This document shows, piece by piece, positions 9,501-16,440 of a stretch of DNA of 27,317 nt. The DNA is from CALIBK01 sp037444165 (GTDB lineage Bacteria > Desulfobacterota > BSN033 > UBA1163). Each line of letters opens with the position of its first letter. Positions within the stretch are counted from its first letter, which is position 1. The notes under the pieces were generated by a model. That model did not search any database. It had not been told where the DNA came from and was given only the letters and a program-made list of their open reading frames with translations. The translations under genes were made by a program, and so were the position numbers. The stretch covers positions 1-27,317 of the forward strand of contig JBBIMX010000036.1 in assembly GCA_037444165.1 (NCBI GenBank). The letters are read 5' to 3'.

Positions 9501-10030
9501 TCGATAAAGAATCGCCCCTGATCAAAAATCCTCTGATACTCCCTGGCCGCTTCCAGGGCCCGTTTCATCTCTCCCCGGCTGAGATAGAAAGCCACTTCAC
9601 CCTTGGGACATCCGCTCAGGGCAATTAATCCTTCGTGATACCGTGAAAGAAGCTCCTTGTCGACCCGCGGCTTGTAATAGAACCCTTCGAGATGGGCCAG
9701 ACTCACCAATTTGAGAAGATTGAAATAACCCGTCCGATTCTTTACGAGCAAGGTCAGGTGAAAAGATCCTTCCCCTCCTTCCCCTCCTTTCTTTTCAAAA
9801 CGGCTCTTTGGGGCGATATAGATCTCACACCCCAGAATAGGTTTAATTCCATGTTTAATCGCTGCCTGATAGAACTCAATGGCCCCAAAGAGGTTTCCGT
9901 GATCGGTTAAAGCCAATGCCTCCATTCGGTATTTCTTAGCCAGCTCACAGAGCTCATCAAAACGAATGGCCCCATCCAAGAGGCTGTATTGACTGTGGAG
10001 ATGAAGATGAACAAACTGGCTTTGTTTCAT
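6575..10030 (-). CDS. dnaE: DNA polymerase III alpha subunit
   Basis: The 1151-residue protein is a full-length replicative polymerase of the DnaE1 type. The PHP domain comes first (HLHLHSQYS at 8-15, LTDHGN at 41-46, GCEIYI at 67-72, NDCHYLH at 208-214). The nucleotide-binding VGPGRGSVAGSLVAYAL (365-381) follows, then the palm with catalytic Asp409 and Asp411 in PDVDVDF, and the third Asp in LVKFDFLGLKTL. The fingers carry RPGPLDSGMI. The C-terminal part has the tandem helix-hairpin-helix and an OB fold (KLCGLVSQLKEVVTKKGDRMAFINLED). It synthesises DNA at the fork with the clamp and other holoenzyme subunits, none of which are here. The ATG start places the PHP motif at the usual distance. 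The 69 bases before it contain no convincing promoter, so it is probably read through from upstream. Confidence 0.98.
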   Translation of the reverse strand: MKQSQFVHLHLHSQYSLLDGAIRFDELCELAKKYRMEALALTDHGNLFGAIEFYQAAIKHGIKPILGCEIYIAPKSRFEKKGGEGGEGSFHLTLLVKNRTGYFNLLKLVSLAHLEGFYYKPRVDKELLSRYHEGLIALSGCPKGEVAFYLSRGEMKRALEAAREYQRIFDQGRFFIEIQRTGIENQELINRGLLEVARQLDLRWVATNDCHYLHRQDAKAHEVLLCIQTGKTLQDPDRMRFQTEEFYFKSPEEMMELFSDLPEALSCSGEIAEQCNLELRFEEKHIPKVSIPSGESPESYLEKLAREGLERRFSTSLKKVPPERRSIYQKRLEEELQIIQSMGFSGYFLIVSDFIRFAKENRIPVGPGRGSVAGSLVAYALQITDLDPIEYDLIFERFLNPGRKSSMPDVDVDFCMDRRNEVLQYVMEKYGKENVAQIITFGKMQARAVIRDVGRVLGMPYAEVDRIAKLIPGAPLNLTLEQALEREPKLKEMVEKDPKIASLFQIAKSLEGLVRHASTHAAGVVISNKPLTEYLPLYRGQDGEVITQYAMKEVDAIGLVKFDFLGLKTLTMIHHAIELIEKNRGVRIDLSEIPLDDPKVYASLATGSSLGLFQLESEGMKNLLIRLKPESFKEIIALIALYRPGPLDSGMIEEFIKRRHGTEPIIYEHPLLEGILKDTYGVIVYQEQVMRIASTLAHFSLEDADNLRRAMAKKDALEMVKQKEKFLEGAKRNRIPLRKAEKIFEQMETFGRYGFNKSHSAAYALLAYQTAYLKTHFPIEFMAALLTSEAQNAEKIMRYLAECREMGITILPPDINESYRNFTVLGNQIRFGLAAVKNVGDAAIEVILRERQERGKFRSLYDFCKRVDLRKVNRRVIESLIKCGAFDFTKVYRSQMLTALEEILHWAQSLQRKKETPQMSIWGSNLDELEERYPEMEEFSQQQLILFEKETIGFYISRHPLSPYQEEIRKITEEDSSTLSSGPNGKEVKLCGLVSQLKEVVTKKGDRMAFINLEDMKGWVEVILFPDLFKTASSYLRGGEPIFVRGTLDLSGDQVKVKAKEIRPLSEVSSENPQILHLKIPMETLTPSSLKELKEVILAHPGSYQVYLHLINGDRPETVIALSDEYRVSPTSEFQEEVKILFPTPLLSFEA

Positions 10031-10099
10031 TTTCCGTCACTCGATTCCATGTTGGATGATCCCATAGGATGAAAAAAGGGGAGTGGAGTGAACCACAGG

Positions 10100-11209
10100 T
10101 CAATGTTTCAACAGATACTTTCCATCTTTGACTTCATAGTGGTAGAGCATCCCTTTTTGATAATAGAGATCTCTTCGGTCGAGTAATCCAGTGGAGACCA
10201 ACTCCTCCAGGGTCTTGGGATAGGCTCCCTTTTCCAGGTAATAGACCTCCAGAGCGTTCTGAATCCGATCGAGTTGAGCTCGATGGACATAGAAAGAAGG
10301 GGGCTCGATATTCACCCGCTCGATCTTTGAATCCCAAAAGAGACGAAGAAAAGGAGGTTTAAAATAGACCAGAAGGATAAAGAGGAATGCCAGGATGGCT
10401 CCATAATAGGTAAAGACAAGGGCTTCTCGAAAATTGATCGTTCTCACCTTTTTCATAAGACTTGGGGTCCGAACCCCAACCGGTTCGATCAGTCCCATCT
10501 CCATGAGGTTGACTAAGATTTCGCTGGCGTTGAATTTTCCAAGGAGACTCCGGTCGATGATCTCTTGAACCGTTCGAGTCCCATCGACCAGTTGATAGAT
10601 AAGCTCCTGCTCCGAGGTGAGTTTCTCCCTCAGGCTCTGGGGAGAAAGAAGGTCTGCCGCCTTTCCTTCAAGGGGCTGGGTCTTTCTAAAGACAAGATGG
10701 GGAGAAGAGATCTTTTTTTCAATCTCGGACCATTCGTCGACCATCCGAAGGATATTGAGGAGGACATGTTCTGTGCTGAGCGCAAAGGGGATCTTCTTGT
10801 AACTCTCGACCAATTTGAGATCGAAACTAAACGTCCCGTCCTCCCACCAGAAGAGATCGTAGATCGTTTCATAGGTCTGCGTGGTGATGACCTTTAGAAT
10901 ATCCTCTTTGGTGAGCAATCCGAGTTCGACCAGGATCTCTCCAAGGTATTTCAGGGTCTCCTTTTGGATTCGGAGAACTCTCTCCAGTTGTTCTTCGGTG
11001 ATGAGCTGGGCTTTGACCAGGATCTCTCCGATCAGGTCTTTCTTTCCCCGATAATTGGAGTAGACATGGACAATCATCCCGTCGACGAAATAGATCTCCA
11101 CCAAATTCTTTCCTCTCTGAATCTTGAGGACCCCTGTCTTGAGCTGTTGTCCAATGAGCTGGATGATCTCGGTGATACTGAAATCTTTCAATGTTCCTTG
11201 TAGAGCCAT
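10100..11209 (-). CDS. DUF4388-like membrane protein with pseudopilin-like C-terminal segment
   Basis: Function is unknown. The N-terminal part (about 1-60, starting ALQGTLKDFSITEIIQLIGQQLKTGVLKI) looks like the DUF4388/PATAN domain found in gliding and regulatory proteins. A helical segment follows (about 60-160), containing two related blocks: IGEILVKAQLITEEQLERVL and LGEILVELGLLTKEDILKVI. A winged-helix-like module VDGTRTVQEIIDRS...LMEMGLI lies at about 208-241. A single membrane helix is at about 266-283. The tail (about 308-369) has YYLEKGAYPKTLEELVSTGLL, which resembles the soluble part of GspG-type pseudopilins. The ATG lies 3 bases after the stop of the upstream TPR protein, with AGGGA about 8 bases before, so the two are almost certainly co-translated. 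The tail may be extracytoplasmic. The domain assignment is by eye. Confidence 0.75.
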   Translation of the reverse strand: MALQGTLKDFSITEIIQLIGQQLKTGVLKIQRGKNLVEIYFVDGMIVHVYSNYRGKKDLIGEILVKAQLITEEQLERVLRIQKETLKYLGEILVELGLLTKEDILKVITTQTYETIYDLFWWEDGTFSFDLKLVESYKKIPFALSTEHVLLNILRMVDEWSEIEKKISSPHLVFRKTQPLEGKAADLLSPQSLREKLTSEQELIYQLVDGTRTVQEIIDRSLLGKFNASEILVNLMEMGLIEPVGVRTPSLMKKVRTINFREALVFTYYGAILAFLFILLVYFKPPFLRLFWDSKIERVNIEPPSFYVHRAQLDRIQNALEVYYLEKGAYPKTLEELVSTGLLDRRDLYYQKGMLYHYEVKDGKYLLKH

Positions 11210-11212
11210 CGA

Positions 11213-13150
11213 TTAATCCCTTTGGATTTCAATTTCAAACGAGGGTTTCTGTCTTCTCAGATCCCAAACATTGAGAAGATAAAAGAGAAGGAAGAGTCCT
11301 CCCCATAGGGCAGCAAGAAGAGGAGAACTTTGGGATTGAAGTCTCGTATCTGGAATCAATCCGGACCAGAAGAGGAAACGTAGAATAAATATGAAAAATA
11401 AAAAGAGGAGGAGAAGTCCTTTAAGGGATTGCCCTCTCCAGAGGTAGCCAAATCCAGTGAAGAGATAAGAAAGAAAAGTCTTGATCACCTGTTCTTCCTT
11501 TTGAAAGGCCTTGGCCTGAAGCGATTTTTTCTCAATGATTTTGGGATGAAGTTTCTCTTTTTGGACAAAGATCCGATAACAATTAAAGCAGACAAACTCC
11601 TGTTTCTGGGTCTCTAAATAGAATCGATGGGTAGGACTTCCACACATAGGACACCGGGTTAAGAATCTCCTGGCACGAGCATACCGATAAAAACCGATCA
11701 GGAAAGCCAAAAATAGGATAGGAGCTAAAAAGGGAATGACAGAGGGAACCTTCTCAAACCAGGCCTTAAAAAGGAGATAAAGAAATCCCTCCCTCCCCAT
11801 GAATTGATTGAGGCACCTCTCCCAGAGGGTTCGGGTGCTTAAGGATTCATCAATGACAAATCGATTCATATGGGGGGAATCGACAACCATCGAATGGAAG
11901 TCGATAAGGGCTGGATCGAGTTCCCTCGCCTTCTGAAAGGTTCGATCGATCTTTCCTGAAAAAAAGGTTTCCTGGGAATAGGCCCGGGAAAGGTTATAAT
12001 AATAAGCTCCTTTATGGGGATCGATTTGAATGGCCTGTTGATAGGCTGAAATGGCTGAGGGAATCTGTTTTTGGGCTAAATAGACGTTACCTAAGTTGGA
12101 GAAGGCCTGACTGAATCGGGGCTGATATTCAATGGCCTTGCGATAATATTCTTCTGCCTGAGCATATTGCCCCTGCTTCTTGGCAATCAATCCGAGGGTA
12201 AAAAGCACCTCCGAATCATTCGGTTGGGTTCGAATCCATGCTCTTAATTTCTCTTCAGTGGCCCTGGTCCAGTTCCCGTGGTTGGCTTCGTTCATCTCTA
12301 AGAGGATTTCTGAGTTTGGACTGTTTAAAAAAGAGGAGGAGGATTTAAGAAAAAAAGGGAAATAGGTGGTGACGATTAAAAAGAAAATGATCACCTTTTT
12401 TTCTCGATGAGGGACATATCCCCAAAGGAGGGTGGACCAAAAAAAGAGAGACCAGAGAAGGTCAAACCGAAGAAATATCGGAAGGAACAGGACGAAAACC
12501 TTAAGTCCATTAAGGATAAGGCTTCGAAGCTCTTGAGTCAAATTTTTTCGAAGATCATAAAAATAGAGAGGGAGATACTTAATTAAAATCATGATTCCGA
12601 AGAGGATAAAACTCATCAAAATGGCATTGGAAAGAATATAGAGGCTGTGATAACTCAGGCGGAGAAGACTTGGATAATCATGAAACTTCTTGAGCTGGGC
12701 CTTGAAGGTCTCAGAGAAAACTTTATGGAGGTGGAAAGGGTTCTTTTTCCAGTAAATCTTAGCCATCTCCCCATGAGGTTGGGGGAGAGCAGGAGAGATC
12801 TTCATAGCATAGGTGGTCCACTCCTGGGCCTTTTCGATCTCACCCCTCTCTCTTGCTTCCTTAGCCTTCCGTAACAAGGCAAGAGAGACCGCAGGGAGAT
12901 TCTTCACCCCCTTATCCAGTTGGGTTTGATAGAGGGCTTCCAGCTCTTTCCGGGTAAGAGGGAGAGGCTCGGAAGATCTCTTTTTTATAAACCCTATCTC
13001 CTTTAGATCGAGAGCCGATTCTCTTTCTGTATAGCTCCTTGCAGAAAAGAAATCCGAAGAGAGAGGAAGGGTATCCTGTTTGGAGAAGAGCCCTAAATAG
13101 TAAAAGAGAACCAAGAGGATGATCACGAAGATAAGAATGGCCTTTTTCAA
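11213..13150 (-). CDS. Polytopic membrane protein with TPR repeats and a zinc ribbon
   Basis: This 645-residue protein is not recognised as a named family member. It begins with a signal-anchor-like helix (about 4-22). A helical segment with TPR character follows (about 90-135), then several membrane helices (about 172-195, 213-245 and 250-266). A clear TPR block (about 310-380) contains LGLIAKKQGQYAQAEEYYRKAIEYQP and LGNVYLAQKQIPSAISAYQQAIQIDP. Another helix lies near 470-488. A four-cysteine zinc ribbon follows (CPMC at 500-503, CFNC at 521-524). The C-terminal hydrophobic region (about 560-628) has GFGYLWRGQSLKGLLLLFLF. The start is TTG; no ATG or GTG exists upstream in frame before the guaB stop, and GAGAGGA stands about 11 bases before. 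It sits 35 bases after guaB and 3 bases before the DUF4388-like gene. A scaffold or assembly role in the envelope is a guess only. Confidence 0.75.
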   Translation of the reverse strand: MKKAILIFVIILLVLFYYLGLFSKQDTLPLSSDFFSARSYTERESALDLKEIGFIKKRSSEPLPLTRKELEALYQTQLDKGVKNLPAVSLALLRKAKEARERGEIEKAQEWTTYAMKISPALPQPHGEMAKIYWKKNPFHLHKVFSETFKAQLKKFHDYPSLLRLSYHSLYILSNAILMSFILFGIMILIKYLPLYFYDLRKNLTQELRSLILNGLKVFVLFLPIFLRFDLLWSLFFWSTLLWGYVPHREKKVIIFFLIVTTYFPFFLKSSSSFLNSPNSEILLEMNEANHGNWTRATEEKLRAWIRTQPNDSEVLFTLGLIAKKQGQYAQAEEYYRKAIEYQPRFSQAFSNLGNVYLAQKQIPSAISAYQQAIQIDPHKGAYYYNLSRAYSQETFFSGKIDRTFQKARELDPALIDFHSMVVDSPHMNRFVIDESLSTRTLWERCLNQFMGREGFLYLLFKAWFEKVPSVIPFLAPILFLAFLIGFYRYARARRFLTRCPMCGSPTHRFYLETQKQEFVCFNCYRIFVQKEKLHPKIIEKKSLQAKAFQKEEQVIKTFLSYLFTGFGYLWRGQSLKGLLLLFLFFIFILRFLFWSGLIPDTRLQSQSSPLLAALWGGLFLLFYLLNVWDLRRQKPSFEIEIQRD

Positions 13151-13185
13151 CTCTTTATCTGTCCTCTCTTTAAACCCTAATCGTA

Positions 13186-14655
13186 TTATTCTAATCGGTA
13201 ATTGGGAGCCTCTTTAGTGATGATCACATCATGGACATGACTTTCTTTGAGTCCTGAGGAGGTGATTCGAATGAATCGTGCCTTCTCCTGCAGTTCCGAA
13301 ATATTTCTGGCTCCCACATAACCCATACCTGCCTTTAATCCACCGACCAGTTGCTGGACACAAAAAGATAAAGCCCCCCGATAAGGAACCCTTCCTTCAA
13401 TTCCCTCGGGAACAAGTTTCGATTCGCTCTCTACTGCTTCCTGAAAATAACGGTCTTTACTGCCTTCCTTCATGGCCTCAATAGAGCCCATCCCTCGATA
13501 AACCTTATAGCTTCTCCCCTGGTAAAGAACGATCTCCCCAGGGGTCTCATCAGTCCCTGCAAAAAGATTGCCAATCATTACAGAGCTTGCCCCTGCAGCA
13601 ATGGCCTTGGTGATATCCCCTGAGAACTTTATTCCTCCATCGGCAATGATTGGAACTCCATACTTCTTTGAAACCTCCGCCGCCTCCATGATCGCTGAAA
13701 GCTGGGGGACACCTACCCCAGCAATGATCCGGGTGGTACAGATTGATCCAGGCCCTACGCCCACTTTGACTCCATCTGCACCTGCCTTTATAAGAGCCAG
13801 CACCCCTTCTCGAGTGGCTACATTTCCAGCAATCACTTGAATGTCCGGATAATTCTCCTTTATATCCAAGACCGTTTCGATGACATCTTTTGAATGACCA
13901 TGGGCCGTATCGACGACCAATACATCTACCCCTGCTTTGATCAAGGCCTCTACCCTTGCTTCCCTATCCTTGCCAGGCCCAATGGCTGCCCCCACCCGAA
14001 GACGTCCCAACGGATCTTTACAGGAGTTGGGATATTTTCTCATCTTTTCGATATCCTTTATCGTGATCAGCCCTTTAAGATTATTATGTTCATCAACGAC
14101 CAATAATTTTTCTATTCGATTCTTATGGAGGATCTCCTTGGACTCCTCCAAGGTAATCCCCACAGGGGCGGTGATTAAATTGTCCTTGGTCATCACCGTT
14201 GAGATCTTCTCGTCCAGTCTCTTTTCAAACCTTAAATCGCGGTTGGTCAAGATCCCTACCAGCTTTCCATCTTTTGTCACAGGAACACCCGAGATCCGAT
14301 ACCGTTTCATCAGCTCTAAGGCCTCGTAAATCTTTTGATCAGGATGAACCGTAATGGGATTGAGAATCATTCCGCTCTCGGATTTCTTCACCTTATCCAC
14401 TTCAAGGGCTTGATCAGCAATAGAGAGGTTTCGGTGAATGATTCCAATCCCTCCTTCTTGGGCCAGGGCGATCGCCGTCCTCGCCTCCGTCACCGTATCC
14501 ATAGCCGCACTCACCAGAGGGATATTCAGTCGAATTCCCCGGGTCAATTGAGTGCTTACATCTACATCTTTAGGCAAGACCTCTGAATATCCTGGGACAA
14601 GCAATACATCATCAAACGTGAGGTATTCTGGAATGGAATGACAATATTCTTCCAT
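13186..14655 (-). CDS. guaB: Inosine-5'-monophosphate dehydrogenase
   Basis: GuaB oxidises IMP to XMP with NAD, the committed step to GMP. From ATG 14655 the protein is 489 residues, the usual length. It has the N-terminal strand LTFDDVLLVPGYSEV, a pair of CBS domains (about 95-205) and the TIM-barrel core. The barrel carries the phosphate/Asp region VVDTAHGHS and GNVAT, the catalytic loop GPGSICTTRI with the nucleophilic Cys at about 306, and the mobile flap following YRGMGS. A longer in-frame start at 14697 would add 14 basic residues and run into hflX; I reject it because the family N-terminus and the promoter at 14688-14716 both fit 14655. GAGAGAAGG precedes the ATG. guaA is not adjacent. 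Transcription likely continues into the TPR gene 35 bases downstream. Confidence 0.97.
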   Translation of the reverse strand: MEEYCHSIPEYLTFDDVLLVPGYSEVLPKDVDVSTQLTRGIRLNIPLVSAAMDTVTEARTAIALAQEGGIGIIHRNLSIADQALEVDKVKKSESGMILNPITVHPDQKIYEALELMKRYRISGVPVTKDGKLVGILTNRDLRFEKRLDEKISTVMTKDNLITAPVGITLEESKEILHKNRIEKLLVVDEHNNLKGLITIKDIEKMRKYPNSCKDPLGRLRVGAAIGPGKDREARVEALIKAGVDVLVVDTAHGHSKDVIETVLDIKENYPDIQVIAGNVATREGVLALIKAGADGVKVGVGPGSICTTRIIAGVGVPQLSAIMEAAEVSKKYGVPIIADGGIKFSGDITKAIAAGASSVMIGNLFAGTDETPGEIVLYQGRSYKVYRGMGSIEAMKEGSKDRYFQEAVESESKLVPEGIEGRVPYRGALSFCVQQLVGGLKAGMGYVGARNISELQEKARFIRITSSGLKESHVHDVIITKEAPNYRLE

Positions 14656-14674
14656 AGCCTTCTCTCTTTTAAAT

Positions 14675-16405
14675 TTAAATTTCAACCTGTATATCAAACG
14701 AATCTTTGTTTGTCAAATCTTCCAAATCCTTTCTCCCCTGTTCATTTGAACCTCTCTTCCATGAGGCCATCTCATCTAACTTTCTCTCCAGGGCCAAAAA
14801 GAAGTTTCCCAGGCTTTCGGGCCGAAGCGCCGAGATCGATACCCCTCCATATCTCTGGCAGATCTCCCTGACCTCCTCAGGATTTAAAAGATCCTCCTTA
14901 TTGAACACCAATAGCCTGGGAATCCTGTCCAATTCTAATTCGGCCAGAATTCTTTCGATGGTCTCGATATGATTCTGAAAACGAGGATGACTGATATCCA
15001 CCAGATGAATTAAAAGATCCGACTCTTTCAATTCGTCAAAGGTGGGTCGGAAGGCCCCTATCAAATCTTTTGGAAGATCTTTAATAAACCCCACCGTATC
15101 GGTCAGGATGAGGGAATGTTCCTCTGCGAGAGAGGAACCTGCCCACTTCAACCTCCTGGCAGCCGGGTCCAACGTGGCAAAGAGTTTGTCCTCTACCTGA
15201 AAATGACTGTAGGTAAGGAGGTTAAAGAGGGTGGATTTTCCTGCGTTGGTATAACCAATGATAGAGAGGATGGGAATTCCTGCCTTTTTTCGACGGGCCC
15301 TCCGCTGCTGTCTCCTTAAACTTAATTGTTCCAACTGCTTCTCAAGAAGATGGATTCGATCCCTGACCCTTCGACGATCGATCTCTAACTTCGTTTCTCC
15401 AGGACCTCTCCCTCCTATTCCTCCTGTCAACCTAGAGAGGGCAAGTGTCTTTTTGGCTAATCTTGGGAGAAGATATCTCAACTGGGCCAATTCGACCTGA
15501 ACCTTCCCCTCCTGGGTGTGTGCCCGTTGAGCAAAGATATCGAGAATGAGTTGGGTTCGGTCGATCACCCTTAGATCGGTTCGGTCTGAAATCGTCGCAA
15601 TCTGTGCGGGGGTCAGGTTTTGATCGAAGATCAGGAGATTGGCCCCCCGTTGCATACATCGGATGAGGACTTCTTTAAGCTTTCCTTCACCGATCAAGGT
15701 CGTATGAGAAAGGGTCTGGGGACGCTGGATCAGAGTATCGAGGACATGGACGCCAGAAGACTCTGCCAATTCCTTAAGTTCTTCGAGAGAGGCCTCAACA
15801 TGATCCCTGCTCTCCTTACTCACAGAGATAAGAATCGCTCTATCTTTTGAATCTAATGGAGAGACGGCTTTCTGAGTCCTTTGAAACTCATCTTCTAAGG
15901 ACTCAATAAATTTTAAGAAATCATTTTCTAACCTTCGAAAAGAAGGAAAGGTCTCAATCTTTAAAACCTCTCTTTCCGGATTTTCAGGAAGGAGGTGGGC
16001 AGAATAGAATTGCTCTGAATTTCCATCCCTGGAGACCGAAAGGGCGACCATCATATCGAGTCGGAGGAGGGTAAGATCGGTTAAGTCCTCTTCGGTAAGA
16101 GGTTCTCCTTGAAGGTGAGTATGAACAAGCCTTAGGCCCCGAAGCCTTGGAACACCGGTTCGATACCTCTGAAGATCAGGAATTGTAATCCCTTTTTGAT
16201 CCCCCACAATGACCATTTCGATGGTTCCTCTTCGACCGATAAGAATCCCGATCTGTCTTCGAATCTCAGAGCTGATCTCAATAAGAAATCGAGCAACCTC
16301 AGAGGTAACAATCCATTGAGGAGGGATCTTTTTTCGATAGAGCCGCTCAATCTTTCTAAGCTGGCTCGTTTTTAAGCCTATCGTATTTCCAAATACTCGA
16401 TTAAT
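14675..16405 (-). CDS. hflX: Ribosome-associated GTPase HflX, apparent ATT start
   Basis: HflX binds 50S/70S ribosomes, splits stalled or stress-damaged ribosomes and hydrolyses GTP. Motifs: the HflX signature GGIGGRGPGETKLEIDRRR, a basic coiled linker, G1 GYTNAGKS (about 384-391), G3 DTVGF, G4 NKED and G5 SALRPE. The first ATG (16216) would start in the middle of a conserved domain. The same frame is open for a further 63 codons upstream and encodes NRVFGNTIGLKTSQ and RLYRKKIPP, matching the usual N-terminus of long delta-proteobacterial HflX. No ATG, GTG or TTG occurs in that stretch before a TAA at 16430-16432. An ATT at 16405 stands five bases after a perfect AGGAGG and lies exactly where the family starts, giving about 576 residues. 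rtcA ends 35 bases upstream. The gene identity is near certain; the ATT start is inferred. Confidence 0.95.
   Translation of the reverse strand: MNRVFGNTIGLKTSQLRKIERLYRKKIPPQWIVTSEVARFLIEISSEIRRQIGILIGRRGTIEMVIVGDQKGITIPDLQRYRTGVPRLRGLRLVHTHLQGEPLTEEDLTDLTLLRLDMMVALSVSRDGNSEQFYSAHLLPENPEREVLKIETFPSFRRLENDFLKFIESLEDEFQRTQKAVSPLDSKDRAILISVSKESRDHVEASLEELKELAESSGVHVLDTLIQRPQTLSHTTLIGEGKLKEVLIRCMQRGANLLIFDQNLTPAQIATISDRTDLRVIDRTQLILDIFAQRAHTQEGKVQVELAQLRYLLPRLAKKTLALSRLTGGIGGRGPGETKLEIDRRRVRDRIHLLEKQLEQLSLRRQQRRARRKKAGIPILSIIGYTNAGKSTLFNLLTYSHFQVEDKLFATLDPAARRLKWAGSSLAEEHSLILTDTVGFIKDLPKDLIGAFRPTFDELKESDLLIHLVDISHPRFQNHIETIERILAELELDRIPRLLVFNKEDLLNPEEVREICQRYGGVSISALRPESLGNFFLALERKLDEMASWKRGSNEQGRKDLEDLTNKDSFDIQVEI
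14688..14716 (-). promoter_or_regulatory. Sigma-70-type promoter for guaB, inside the hflX 3' end
   Basis: On the minus strand the sequence reads TTGACA, a 17-base spacer, then TATACA. The -35 is a perfect match and the spacing ideal. Expected start of transcription is near 14681, giving a guaB leader of about 25 bases. The spacer holds the inverted repeat CAAAC-N8-GTTTG (14695-14712), a possible operator. It gives guaB expression independent of rtcA-hflX. Confidence 0.75.
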
Positions 16406-16410
16406 TGAGT

Positions 16411-16416
16411 CCTCCT
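16411..16416 (-). promoter_or_regulatory. Perfect Shine-Dalgarno AGGAGG before the ATT start of hflX
   Basis: AGGAGG on the minus strand is separated by five bases (ACTCA) from ATT at 16405. No ATG, GTG or TTG lies in the hflX frame between the upstream stop (16430-16432) and the ATG at 16216. The site therefore decides the start: it points at ATT, and translation from there restores the normal HflX N-terminus. Confidence 0.7.
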
Positions 16417-16440
16417 TTTTTGAAAGATTTTAATATTCTC

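Noticed and set aside
10031..10099. Possible terminator or dnaE promoter between the DUF4388-like gene and dnaE
   Set aside because: Only a 4-bp stem precedes the CCCCTTTTTT run on the minus strand, and no -10/-35 pair is convincing.
14656..14697. Longer guaB start at 14697
   Set aside because: It adds a basic tail absent from the family, overlaps hflX, and would start upstream of the predicted guaB transcription start.
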